Below are positions 1 through 8,045 of a stretch of 32,223 bases of DNA, piece by piece (position 1 is the first letter of the stretch; each line of letters opens with the position of its first letter). Origin of the DNA: Nocardia vaccinii NBRC 15922 (GTDB taxonomy: Bacteria > Actinomycetota > Actinomycetes > Mycobacteriales > Mycobacteriaceae); contig NZ_BDCC01000091.1 in the NCBI RefSeq assembly GCF_001613305.1, forward strand, positions 1-32,223. Reading direction: 5' to 3'. The notes below the pieces were generated by a model. The model was not told the DNA's origin. It worked only from the letters and a program-made list of their open reading frames with translations, and did not search any database. The position numbers and the translations under genes were made by a program.

Positions 1-59
1 AGGGGCTTGCCGACGACGGTCGGGCCGCAGGTGGGGGAAGTTGCTGAAAGCCTCCCCAT

Positions 60-94
60 GCGACACTTGGTTCTATATAATCTAAAATCGATTA
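60..94 (+). promoter_or_regulatory. Promoter and 17-bp palindromic operator for the ligase operon
   Basis: The palindrome TAATCTA-AAA-TCGATTA lies at 78-94, 7-bp arms around a 3-nt spacer with one mismatch between the arms. It covers a -10-like TAAAAT at 83-88. A -35-like GCGACA lies 17 nt upstream at 60-65. The register of operator to promoter boxes is the same as at 13576 and 26464. It is one of six copies in the window. A TetR-type repressor site is the likeliest reading, but this is inference from geometry. Confidence 0.65.
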
Positions 95-113
95 ATAAAG
101 GAAGGTGGAGTCG

Positions 114-1643
114 ATGGAGGGACCCTTCGACGTCAGTCGAATGAACCGAGGTCCGGACGGCCTCATGCACTACGAGAACTTCGGGTCTTCGCTGGTTGAA
201 GTCTTGCAACGTGCCGTTCGTGATCGGCCGGACCGAGAGGCGGTTGTCGAGATCGATGGAGAGCGGCTGCGTTATTCGGAGCTTTGGGATCGTGCTGGTC
301 GGCTGGCGGGAGGGTTGCGTGAACGCGGTGTGCGTTGCGGCGACCGGGTTGCGATCAATCTGCCGAACGGAGTCGCGTGGATTGTTGCCTACCTGGGCGC
401 GATCTTGGCTGGAGCGATCGTCGTGCCGGTCAACACCCGCTTCTCGAAGCTGGAAGCCGCGTATGTGGTGACGGACAGTGGTGCGGCCGTAGTGATCGAC
501 GACGCGTCGGATCTCCCTTCGGGGCCACACACAGTCACCCCGGCGGATTCCACGACCGTGGCTGCGATCTTCTATACCTCCGGCACCACCGGTCGCCCGA
601 AGGGGGCGATGCTGACGCACGAGGCGGTCCTCACGAACTCGGAGAACACCCGCCGATTCATGGCAGCCGACATGGGCGACGAGGAACTGGCCGATTTGCG
701 CACATTGATTGCGGTGCCGCTGTTTCACGCCACCGGTTGCCACATGCAGCTGGTCACCAGCATATTCCTGCGGGGCACTGCGGTCATCATGTCGCGGTTC
801 GATCCGGCTGGATTCCTGGCCACGGTCGAGCGAGAACGTATCAATACGACGGTGTCCGCACCGGCGATCTACGCGATGGTGATGGACCACCCCGACTTCG
901 AGCGCACTGACCTGTCCTCGTTGCGCAGCCTCTATTACGGCGGCGCGCCTACCACCCCGGCGCAAGTGCGCCGGATGAAGAAGATGTTCCCCGCGGTACG
1001 TGTTGGCAACGGCTTCGGTCTCACCGAAGTCACTGGAGTGCTGACGTTGCTGCCACATGACGAGGCCGAGGATTACACCGAATCGGTCGGCTACGCCATG
1101 CCCTGCAACGAGTTGCGCATCGATCGATCCGACGACGACAGCAATTCCGGTGAACTGCTGGCCCGTGGGCCGAACGTCATGGTCGGATATTGGAACAACC
1201 CGCAGGCGACGGCCGCGACGATCGTCGATGGATGGTTGCGCACGGGCGATATCGCCACGATCGATGAGGCCGGACGGGTGTACATCGTCGACCGTGCCAA
1301 GGACATGATCAACCGCGGCGGGGAGAACGTCTACTCGTCAGAGGTCGAGAACGCGCTGGCCGCAGTCGAGGGCGTCGCAGAAGTGGCTGTCGTCGGCGTC
1401 CCCGATCCGACCTTCGGTGAAAGGGTTGGGGCGCTGATAGTCGAGCGTGAAGGGGTGGCGCTGGACCCGGAACGGATCGTCACCGAGGTGCAGGTGAACC
1501 TGGCGGACTTCAAGGTTCCGGAGTACATCATCGTGCACGATCGGCCGTTGCCACGTAACGCCGCCGGCAAGGTCCTGAAACGTCAGGTACGCGAACTCGA
1601 CTGGTCGGACGTGCCGCGCATCCGACGCACACGCGCAAAATAA
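114..1643 (+). CDS. Acyl-CoA synthetase (AMP-forming), ligase 1
   Basis: ATP-dependent CoA ligase of the ANL superfamily, 509 aa, cytoplasmic. It should activate a carboxylic acid through an acyl-adenylate to the CoA thioester. The AMP/phosphate loop YTSGTTGRPKG is at residues 154-164. The hinge motif GWLRTGD is at 373-379, followed by the RGGENVYSSEVE block. The C-terminal catalytic Lys is near 486 in AAGKVLKR. The start is ATG 114, because AAGGAAGG lies about 8 nt upstream; a GTG at 105 in the same frame is less well placed. The protein is slightly shorter than many ligases, with a compact N-terminal part before the P-loop. It is the first gene of a four-gene operon behind the shared palindrome. 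The substrate cannot be read from sequence. Confidence 0.93.
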   Translation: MEGPFDVSRMNRGPDGLMHYENFGSSLVEVLQRAVRDRPDREAVVEIDGERLRYSELWDRAGRLAGGLRERGVRCGDRVAINLPNGVAWIVAYLGAILAGAIVVPVNTRFSKLEAAYVVTDSGAAVVIDDASDLPSGPHTVTPADSTTVAAIFYTSGTTGRPKGAMLTHEAVLTNSENTRRFMAADMGDEELADLRTLIAVPLFHATGCHMQLVTSIFLRGTAVIMSRFDPAGFLATVERERINTTVSAPAIYAMVMDHPDFERTDLSSLRSLYYGGAPTTPAQVRRMKKMFPAVRVGNGFGLTEVTGVLTLLPHDEAEDYTESVGYAMPCNELRIDRSDDDSNSGELLARGPNVMVGYWNNPQATAATIVDGWLRTGDIATIDEAGRVYIVDRAKDMINRGGENVYSSEVENALAAVEGVAEVAVVGVPDPTFGERVGALIVEREGVALDPERIVTEVQVNLADFKVPEYIIVHDRPLPRNAAGKVLKRQVRELDWSDVPRIRRTRAK

Positions 1644-1657
1644 CAGGAGTAGAAGGT

Positions 1658-2206
1658 ATGAGCAGTCTCGACAATTTCCAGAGCCGGGTGGTTGTCACCG
1701 GTCTCGACGCGGACGGTCGCTCGGCGGTGCTGTCCGACTCGGCGACCGGCACCCGTGCACCGACGCCGGTCGCCACACTCAACGACGTCTGGCAGGCTGA
1801 TGCTCTCCCGACACGTGTCCTCGCGGACAGCACACTCAATGGCGCCTTCGATCTGGCCCCACCTGCCGCCGGTGTCAAGGTCACCGTGTGTGCACTGCCG
1901 CCCGACGATGAATGGAAGGGCAGCGCGGAGTACGAAGCCGCGCTGGCTGCCGTCGGAGCGGGTTCCTCGGCGCGTGACAATGCCGAGGTCGACGGGTTCC
2001 ACGAAACAGACACTGTTGATGTGATCACTATGGTTTCGGGTGAGATCGTCGCGGTGCTCGAAACAGTCGAAGTAGTTCTGCGACAGGGCGATACATTTGT
2101 CCAGCGCGGTACGAAGCATGCCTGGAGCAATCGGTCCGATGGCCCCGCGATCTTCGTGATGACAATGATTCCGGCCGTCCGAGGGACTGAGGTAGAAGGG
2201 TCGTGA
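1658..2206 (+). CDS. Cupin-domain protein
   Basis: Small single-domain cupin of 182 aa. The C-terminal half (about residues 110-160) carries the cupin signature: H115, D121 and E129 around HETDTVD and SGEI, then GDTFVQRGTKHAW with H154. These are the usual metal-site positions, although the first motif is not a complete canonical HxH. Relatives are found beside aromatic and terpenoid catabolic genes, mostly without assigned function. They could be isomerases, hydrolases or binding proteins. It starts 14 nt after ligase 1 behind an AGGAG-like site and overlaps the next gene by 4 nt (GTGA), so it is co-transcribed with both. Confidence 0.85.
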   Translation: MSSLDNFQSRVVVTGLDADGRSAVLSDSATGTRAPTPVATLNDVWQADALPTRVLADSTLNGAFDLAPPAAGVKVTVCALPPDDEWKGSAEYEAALAAVGAGSSARDNAEVDGFHETDTVDVITMVSGEIVAVLETVEVVLRQGDTFVQRGTKHAWSNRSDGPAIFVMTMIPAVRGTEVEGS

Positions 2207-3612
2207 CGAATTCGACGGAGGTTCGGAACAGTTGGCCTGGGCTGGAGCCGGAGTGGGTGCCGGCCTTCGAGTGGGTCGAGGCGACGACTGCCGGGCGGAT
2301 ACGGTCGTGGCGGAGGCAGGCGCGTTGGCGCCCCGCCTTCTTCTTCGACGTCGAACTTCCCGACGGCGAGGTCAAAGCTCTGTATCTGCGTTGTCAGCGT
2401 GAGGAGTCGCTGCCGTGGACCCGCACCTTGTCGGTGGAGCGCGAGTACCGCATCATGCGGGTCTTGCAGGATGAGGGCGTACTCGTTCCCCACGTGTATG
2501 GATTCTGCCCGGCCCCGGAGGGCATACTCATGGACGCCGTGGCGGGCCGTGACCGTTTCGATGACCGGGACCCGCAGCCTGTCCGTGACAGTGTGCTCGA
2601 GCACTACATCGATGCGCTCGCGAAGGCTCATTCCATTCCGCCGGAAAAATTTACCGCGATCGGTCTGCGTCGGCCCGAGGATGCCGAAGAGATCGGCTTG
2701 ATGGGTTTCCAGGTGTCGGAGAAGTGGTACCGCTCCGTGAAACCCGGACCGGACCCGGTCAACGAGTTCATCGTGAGCTGGATCCATCGCAACGTGCCTG
2801 TCGGCCGAAGCCAGGTACGTTGGATCCATTTCGACGCTGGGCAATTCCTGCACCACGAAGGCGCGGTTACGGCCCTGATGGACGTGGAGTTCTCCTGTCT
2901 CGGCGATCCTCTGGCCGATCTCGGTGCCATGCGAATGAGGGACACGGCGCAACCGATCGGCGATCTGCTGCATGCCTATCGGCACTACCAGAAGATCACC
3001 GGTGAGCCGGTCGACCGGCATGTGGTGAACTTTCACGCCGTACGGTTCGCACTATTGACAGCACTGCTGTCCGCCGGGGCGCGAGCCGATCCCGAGCCGG
3101 GTTTCGATCTGGCGCAATGGGAATCGTGGTCGGTCATGTCCCAGATCCTCTGTCTGGAGATAATCGCGGAGGAAGCGGGCGTCGAACTGGTCGATGACCC
3201 GACTCCTTTGGCCCGTGGCGCCAGTCGTCGCCGGCCATGGCTGCTGTCCACCGAGCGTGTGCTCACCGACGTCCTTGCCGAACTGCCAGAAGACGACCAC
3301 CTTGCCTTCCGGCTTCGGATTGCCCGGGACATGGCTCTCGCGGGGTGTAACGCCGATGCGCTGGCCGGAGACGTCGAACGGCGAGACCTGGATGAAGCAG
3401 CCGAGTTGGTCGGTCGGCGCCCGAGGGATTGGCAGGAAGCGGATCGCCTGCTCGAGGAATTTATTCTGCAGGCCGGGCCCGATCGCGAAGCCGAGCTTGT
3501 CCGGGCGCTCTACCGCAGACTGCGCAGACAACAGGCACTGCTCGACCCGGCGATGCGCGATGTGCGCGGATTCGTAGTCCAGCGTGTGGACTGGGCGCAG
3601 CTCGATCAATAG
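2203..3612 (+). CDS. Phosphotransferase-like (APH fold) protein with extra C-terminal domain
   Basis: A 469-aa protein. Residues about 20-330 resemble the aminoglycoside-phosphotransferase/acyl-CoA-kinase-like family, and about 345-469 form a separate helical extension. The extension looks like the small DUF6285 proteins often encoded beside such kinases (family call from memory). The Brenner motif is altered: H209-F-D211-A-G-Q-F-L216 replaces HGDxxxxN, so the metal-binding Asn position is Leu. The later Asp is kept at D227, followed by GDPLADL. It starts with GTG overlapping the cupin stop by 4 nt. Known relatives include LvaA of levulinate catabolism and the kinase domain of ACAD10/11, which phosphorylate 4-hydroxyacyl-CoAs. 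Because of the missing Asn, this copy may have reduced or different chemistry. Confidence 0.8.
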   Translation: MTNSTEVRNSWPGLEPEWVPAFEWVEATTAGRIRSWRRQARWRPAFFFDVELPDGEVKALYLRCQREESLPWTRTLSVEREYRIMRVLQDEGVLVPHVYGFCPAPEGILMDAVAGRDRFDDRDPQPVRDSVLEHYIDALAKAHSIPPEKFTAIGLRRPEDAEEIGLMGFQVSEKWYRSVKPGPDPVNEFIVSWIHRNVPVGRSQVRWIHFDAGQFLHHEGAVTALMDVEFSCLGDPLADLGAMRMRDTAQPIGDLLHAYRHYQKITGEPVDRHVVNFHAVRFALLTALLSAGARADPEPGFDLAQWESWSVMSQILCLEIIAEEAGVELVDDPTPLARGASRRRPWLLSTERVLTDVLAELPEDDHLAFRLRIARDMALAGCNADALAGDVERRDLDEAAELVGRRPRDWQEADRLLEEFILQAGPDREAELVRALYRRLRRQQALLDPAMRDVRGFVVQRVDWAQLDQ

Positions 3613-3628
3613 AGGGATGGAGACAGGA

Positions 3629-4054
3629 ATGGATGAAACTCTTTCGGGGGCACTGCTTCTCGGTGACGAGGAGATCTTCTCCGCGACCCGTCGTTGTATC
3701 GAGGCGTGGAATTCACTGGACTTGGAAGCGGTCCTGGCCACGTACTCCGACGACGTCGTCTATCAGGATCCCGGTAGCGGCGGGCGAATCATAGGAAAGG
3801 AGAACTTGCGCCGATACCTTCGACGTTTCCTGGAGATCTGGGATATGCAGTTCGACGTTACCGAGGATCGCAGGATCTCCGGCGATAACGCGCAAGTGTG
3901 CCTGTGGAATGTGACCGTTCGCCGGCGAGGTGACTCGAAGTCAGCCGTCGCTACCTCGGGTATGGATATCATTCACGTCAATACCAGTGGTGAACTGTCG
4001 CGTGACGAGGCGTTCATCGACCGCGCACCGCTTCTCGCCTTGAATCGCCCCTGA
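3629..4054 (+). CDS. SnoaL-like (NTF2-fold) polyketide-cyclase-type protein
   Basis: A 141-aa single-domain alpha+beta barrel protein. It has the typical opening (CIEAWNSLDLEAVLATYSDDVVYQDPG) and a WDMQFDV strand near the middle. Members of the family are small isomerases, dehydratases, cyclases or hydrolases acting on hydrophobic ring compounds. The start is ATG 3629, with GGAG at 3619-3622; in-frame ATG 3617 and a longer frame from 3584 overlapping the previous gene are less likely. It is the last gene of the operon that begins at 114. A close paralogue is encoded at 5878-6294 on the other strand next to another ligase, so the protein is tied to ligase function in this island. Confidence 0.85.
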   Translation: MDETLSGALLLGDEEIFSATRRCIEAWNSLDLEAVLATYSDDVVYQDPGSGGRIIGKENLRRYLRRFLEIWDMQFDVTEDRRISGDNAQVCLWNVTVRRRGDSKSAVATSGMDIIHVNTSGELSRDEAFIDRAPLLALNRP

Positions 4055-4758
4055 CTCTCCACTCGTCATTTCCGAGTGAATGTGTCAGACTGGTTGACCC
4101 TTGTCAGATAGTAAAACTACGCTGCCGATCAGCATGATGAGTGATGTTTATCGCAAAGCAGTTTCGGAAAACGTAGAGCTACATGCCAAGGGCCACCCAG
4201 ACGGCTTGGCGGCCGGTGGCGTGAGGGTGAACACGTTGCGATTGCGGACGTACTTGACGCGGGGGTAAGACGGGATTGCTCCCGAGACCGGCTCGAGCAC
4301 ACGGTTCGTACACGTTGACGTCACATTGCCCGACCGTCGGCGCTGTGCGTGGCCTATACCGAGAGTTCCTTCGGCGGGCCGTCGGTGTTCGTGGACAACC
4401 TCGGCACCCTGTACCGCGGTGGCCCACATGAATCTGGACGAATGGCGTGCGCACTCAGTATCGACCTCGACGGAGCAATTCACGGACTCCAGGCGGTATT
4501 TCTCCATGAGCCCGGCCGGTGGCGGGCGCCCGGAGTCCTGGGATTCGGGTGAACCTCTGCGCACCCGCGTTCACATCCGTCCGCCGCCTCTCGATGACAT
4601 TCCTCAGGAGGCCGTAAACGGTCGATTGGTTGTACCGCGCATCGCCGAACCCGAGGAATATCAACCCGCGTCGAGGTGAGTGGAGAAGTGCTCGCAACGC
4701 TGCGCGGACGATGTTGGAGTCAGGATCCCGAAACCTGTATGGCGGCTCGCTTCGTGTA
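4055..4758. other. About 700 nt with no convincing gene
   Basis: The short open frames here (for example minus 4148-4564 and plus 4326-4679) are not recognised and overlap one another. They lack good ribosome-binding sites, and their composition looks like read-through of GC-rich DNA. One plus-strand stretch around 4349-4552 looks vaguely protein-like but is too short and unplaced. The stretch separates convergent operons and may be a decayed gene; no transposase or repeat was seen. Confidence 0.5.
4060..4078 (+). terminator. Possible hairpin terminator after the first operon
   Basis: CACTCG (4060-4065) pairs with CGAGTG (4073-4078) around a 7-nt loop, starting 6 nt after the stop codon of the SnoaL gene. 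There is no T-tract. A weak candidate only. Confidence 0.3.
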
Positions 4759-4779
4759 GCCCCGGCTTCATGCCGGGGC
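4759..4779. terminator. Strong GC hairpin between convergent operons
   Basis: GCCCCGGC (4759-4766) and GCCGGGGC (4772-4779) form a perfect 8-bp stem with a 5-nt loop (TTCAT). It lies about 30 nt downstream of the minus-strand SDR stop at 4810. No T-run follows on either strand, as is often seen in actinobacterial terminators. It most likely ends transcription of the SDR gene. Confidence 0.55.
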
Positions 4780-4809
4780 GCCGTCGATCAGCTGGAAGTT
4801 CTTCGCGGG

Positions 4810-5607
4810 TTACGGCATGGTATATCCGCCGCTGACTGAGAACACCTGACCGGTGACTTGCCGTGCTGCCGCATCGGATGAGATCCAGACGACTGCGTTG
4901 GCGATATCCGCCGCATCGGTGAGGCGCCGAAGTGGAATGTCCTTGCGTAGAAATTCGATCTGCTTCTCGTTGAAAACCGAATCCTCGCCAACTGCCCACA
5001 GACTGTCCTTGCCGACGGCATCCGGCCCCTCGGGGATGACGAGCCCGGGGCAGATGACGTTCGAGCGAATGCCGTGCCGGCCGTGCTCACGTGCGGTGGT
5101 GCGAGCCAATGCGATAACGGCGGCTTTAGTGGCGCCGTACACGCCTTGGCGGATCTGCCCGAATGCGGCGTCACTGGCGATGAAAACCATCGCTCCTTGA
5201 CCGGCCTCTCGCATCACCGGCAGAGCAGCCTGGGTGGCCGCGATGGCTGTGTAGAGGTTGACCTCCACGGTGCGCTGCCACTTCGCGCGATCGGTGTCCT
5301 CAGCGATGAAGCCCGGCACACTCCATCCAGCGTTGTTGACCAGCACATCCAGGCCGCCCCAGTTTCGGACAGCTCGGTCGACGGCTACCTGCGCAACGCC
5401 TTCGGTTGTCAGGTCACCTGCGGTGACCTCGACAGCTGTAGCGCCGAGGTCCAGTGCTTCGCTTCGCACCTTCTCCGCTTGGGGCCCGTCGATGTCGCTG
5501 ATCACGATGCGCGCACCCTCACGTGCGAAGCCGTGCACGATGCCGCGGCCGATATTGGAGCCGCCGCCGGTGACGAGCACCCGAGCGTTGTGCAGCTGCA
5601 GATCCAT
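4810..5607 (-). CDS. Short-chain dehydrogenase/reductase (SDR 1)
   Basis: Classical NAD(P)-dependent SDR of 265 aa. It has the cofactor motif TGGGSNIG at residues 13-20, NNAG at 91-94 and a catalytic triad of S145, Y157 and K161 (YGATK). The C-terminus GQVFSVSGGYTMP is typical of the family. It should oxidise or reduce a ring or side-chain hydroxyl or ketone. The start is ATG 5607 with AAGGAG 9 nt upstream; an in-frame TTG at 5616 is less likely. It appears to be a single-gene unit with its own upstream copy of the shared palindrome. The nearest minus-strand gene upstream ends 270 nt away. A role as cis-diol dehydrogenase after the Rieske oxygenase is possible but not shown. Confidence 0.92.
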   Translation of the reverse strand: MDLQLHNARVLVTGGGSNIGRGIVHGFAREGARIVISDIDGPQAEKVRSEALDLGATAVEVTAGDLTTEGVAQVAVDRAVRNWGGLDVLVNNAGWSVPGFIAEDTDRAKWQRTVEVNLYTAIAATQAALPVMREAGQGAMVFIASDAAFGQIRQGVYGATKAAVIALARTTAREHGRHGIRSNVICPGLVIPEGPDAVGKDSLWAVGEDSVFNEKQIEFLRKDIPLRRLTDAADIANAVVWISSDAAARQVTGQVFSVSGGYTMP

Positions 5608-5643
5608 ACGGGTCAACTCCTTCGTAGACGATCGTGATCAGAG

Positions 5644-5668
5644 TAATTTATTTTCGATTAAAAATCGA
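5644..5668 (-). promoter_or_regulatory. 17-bp palindromic operator upstream of SDR 1, with an overlapping second palindrome
   Basis: On the plus strand TAATTTA-TTT-TCGATTA spans 5644-5660, matching the copy at 78-94. A second perfect palindrome TCGATT-AAA-AATCGA (5654-5668) overlaps it. The site lies 37 nt before the SDR start codon, as expected for a promoter-proximal operator. The -10 within it (GAAAAT on the minus strand) is weak, and no clear -35 box was found. Confidence 0.6.
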
Positions 5669-5877
5669 GGGAGCGCTCTGCTTCGAGTCACGGCCGGGGA
5701 GGGGGTTCGTCCAGCGGCCGCCGAGAAGTGCTCGACACGTTGCAGCCGCTCCGGCCCGCAGTGCGTATCGATGGCGACCCGCCGAAAACGATGACTGCCT
5801 CGTCCAGTTCGAGACAGTCATCGAGAGTGCCGGAGCGTCGGTGGAATGCCCTGCGACGCTACGTTTTCGCCCAGTGG

Positions 5878-6294
5878 TCAGGGCAGCTTCGGCAGGGTCA
5901 ACCGATCCATGAAGGCGTGATCGCGTGACAGTTGGTCGCCACGTACGTGGATCATGTCCATGCCGCGTTGGACGACGGCCGGCCCTGAGCCGTTACGCGG
6001 GGTGATTTCGACGTCCCATACGCATACCTGCGCATTCGCGCCAGCAATTCGGCGGTCCTCGACAACGCGAAACTGCATATCCCATACCTCGAAGAACTTC
6101 CGGAGGTATCGGCGCAGATCGTCCTTGCCCTTGATTGCCCCTCGTGTTGCGGGGTCCCGGTAATCTACGTCATCGGTATAGGTCGCCAGGGTCTTCTCTA
6201 CGTCGAGCGTGTTCCATGCCTCGATGCAACGCAACGTCGCGCCAAAGATTTCCTCGTCGCTGAGCAACGACTCGGTGACGGCAGGATCTGACAT
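5878..6294 (-). CDS. SnoaL-like (NTF2-fold) protein, paralogue of 3629-4054
   Basis: A 138-aa SnoaL-family protein, strongly similar along its whole length to the product of 3629-4054. Shared blocks include CIEAWN, LATY.DDV, LRRYLR, WDMQF and NAQVC. The start is ATG 6294 with AAGGAG 6-7 nt upstream. It lies 32 nt downstream of ligase 2 and is probably co-transcribed with it. Proteins of this fold are often cyclases, isomerases or dehydratases for ring substrates; the exact reaction is unknown. The two copies are probably a duplication within the island. Confidence 0.85.
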   Translation of the reverse strand: MSDPAVTESLLSDEEIFGATLRCIEAWNTLDVEKTLATYTDDVDYRDPATRGAIKGKDDLRRYLRKFFEVWDMQFRVVEDRRIAGANAQVCVWDVEITPRNGSGPAVVQRGMDMIHVRGDQLSRDHAFMDRLTLPKLP

Positions 6295-6326
6295 AAAATT
6301 CTCCTTCTCATTGGGTGCACGAACGC

Positions 6327-7892
6327 TTACGTGGTCGCGTTCTCTCGGTTCCATTCAAGTCGGTCGGGGTTTTCTCGGAATTTCCTCGCAAGTTCGCGTT
6401 TTTGAATCTTTCCGGTCGACCCGACCGGGAGTTCATCTACAAATTCCACGTGCCGGGGTACCTCCCACAGGCCGACGTGACTGCGACAAAATTCCACCAG
6501 CTCGTCCGGCGCCGGACAACGCCCCGGCGTAGGAACGACTACCGCGACAACTGCCTCGCCCCACCGGGGATGGGCTGCCCCGACCACGGCTACTTCATCG
6601 ACACCGGGGTGGCTTGCCAATACATTCTCGACTACGGCCGGATAAACGTTGTAGCCTCCCGATATGATCATGAAGTTTTTGCGGTCCGTGAGGTGTATTC
6701 GGCCGTTCTCATCCTGATAGCCCATGTCGCCCATGTGGAACCAGCCGTTGCGGAACGCCTCGGCCGTCGCTTCCGGCATGTTGTGATAATGGTCGATGAC
6801 AGGTCCTCGTACGCAGATTTCACCGGTGGTGCCTTGTACTGCGGGGTGATCCTGGTCGTCGTGAATCTCCACGTCGACATGGAGCAGCGGACGGCCTACC
6901 GGCGCCGGACCGTCAGCTTCGAGGTTCCCCAGTAAGTCGCGTTCCATCACGATTGCGCCTGTTGCTTCGGTGGAGCCATACCAGTTCTGGAATGTGCAAT
7001 CGAATGTCTCGTGTGCTCGCTCCACGATTGCGGGGACAACCGGGCTTCCCAGCAGTACGACTGTGCGTAGCGACGGGAGGTGTCGGCGCTGTGCGCGACA
7101 CTTCTGCTCGATTGCATTGAGCATTGTAGGCACGCAGAACATCACGGTGACGCCGCGCCGCTCGACGGTCTCGATTGTTTCCTCGGCGTTGAACAGCCCC
7201 GGAAGAACGGTGGTAGCGCCACTGGACATCCCGTATGTGTGGATAAAGATCGGGAAGCCCGAGCCTGGAAGGTTGTTCAAGATGACGTCGTCGGAAGTGA
7301 ATCCGGCGGAGTATGGGGACGTAACGATTTGAGTCGCCGCTCCCACTTGTGTCAGCACTGCCCCTTTGGGCATGCCGGTCGAGCCGGATGTGTATGAAAT
7401 AGCCACCGGCGAGCGTGGTTCCAGAACGGGTTCAGCGTAATCAGGTTCGTGGCTGGCTATGATCTCCTCGAGATCGTATTCGAGGCCGTGCGTTTGTCCG
7501 TAGCCGACAAGGATCCTGCCGACTGCTGTCCAGTCTTCGAGATGGTCTGCCAAGGTGTCGACGAAATTGTCCTGGATCAGGATCAGCTTCAGATCGGCAT
7601 CCTCGACGATGTGGTTCACCTCGCGTGGAGAATAACGCCAGTTGATCCCGACCCGAACCATTCCGCCGCGGAAGCATGCGTGCCAATGATCGATCATCTC
7701 GATGTGGTCCTGAGAAATGATTCCCACTCGTTGGCCGGCCTCGATGCCCAGGTCTTGGAACCCGCGCGCCAACCGGCATGCTCGCTGATGGATCTCGGCC
7801 CAGGTCCGTGTGCGCTGCCCCTCGGCATACGCCAAGTCATCGCCGCGAACGCGAGCCAGTCTGGCTGCGGTTTCGCGTAGGTAGCTCGTCAT
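6327..7892 (-). CDS. Acyl-CoA synthetase (AMP-forming), ligase 2
   Basis: ANL-superfamily CoA ligase of 521 aa. The phosphate loop YTSGSTGMPKG is at residues 167-177. The core motif GWFHMGD is followed by DRKNFMIISGGYNVYP. The catalytic Lys is near 495 in GSTGKIQKR. It starts at ATG 7892 with GGAGAGG about 10 nt upstream. It is transcribed from the 153-nt gap that holds two tandem palindromes next to the HxlR gene, and is followed by a SnoaL gene. It is probably regulated apart from ligases 1 and 3, since the shared 17-bp operator is absent here and a different operator is present. The substrate is unknown. Confidence 0.92.
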   Translation of the reverse strand: MTSYLRETAARLARVRGDDLAYAEGQRTRTWAEIHQRACRLARGFQDLGIEAGQRVGIISQDHIEMIDHWHACFRGGMVRVGINWRYSPREVNHIVEDADLKLILIQDNFVDTLADHLEDWTAVGRILVGYGQTHGLEYDLEEIIASHEPDYAEPVLEPRSPVAISYTSGSTGMPKGAVLTQVGAATQIVTSPYSAGFTSDDVILNNLPGSGFPIFIHTYGMSSGATTVLPGLFNAEETIETVERRGVTVMFCVPTMLNAIEQKCRAQRRHLPSLRTVVLLGSPVVPAIVERAHETFDCTFQNWYGSTEATGAIVMERDLLGNLEADGPAPVGRPLLHVDVEIHDDQDHPAVQGTTGEICVRGPVIDHYHNMPEATAEAFRNGWFHMGDMGYQDENGRIHLTDRKNFMIISGGYNVYPAVVENVLASHPGVDEVAVVGAAHPRWGEAVVAVVVPTPGRCPAPDELVEFCRSHVGLWEVPRHVEFVDELPVGSTGKIQKRELARKFRENPDRLEWNRENATT

Positions 7893-7987
7893 CGAGTGAA
7901 CGCCTCTCCTGGAATCTGCCGCTGGGCCTTGACTCCAGAAGGAGCTGGCGGATGGCGGTGCGCGGCTGAATGGATAAGACGCTACAG

Positions 7988-8025
7988 AGTTCTCCTTGAG
8001 AACTCAATAGTTCTCGATGGGAACT
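7988..8025. promoter_or_regulatory. Tandem palindromes, probable HxlR-type operators
   Basis: AGTTCTC-CTT-GAGAACT (7988-8004) is a perfect 7+3+7 palindrome. AGTTCTC-GAT-GGGAACT (8009-8025) is the same with one arm mismatch. The two centres are 21 bp apart, two helical turns, so two dimers would bind the same face. They lie between the HxlR gene and the ligase 2 start and differ from the AT-rich island operator. Control of ligase 2 and its SnoaL partner by the adjacent HxlR protein is inferred. Confidence 0.75.
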
Positions 8026-8045
8026 TAGCTGCTAAAAGCTCTAAA

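Noticed and set aside
1528..3036. Long open frame on the minus strand opposite the cupin and phosphotransferase genes
   Set aside because: It is the antisense of well-supported coding sequence, has Arg/His-rich low-sense composition and no recognised motif; a GC-rich shadow frame.
4148..4679. Overlapping short open frames on both strands between the first and second operons
   Set aside because: None is recognised, none has a convincing ribosome-binding site, and they contradict one another; left as a gene-free stretch.
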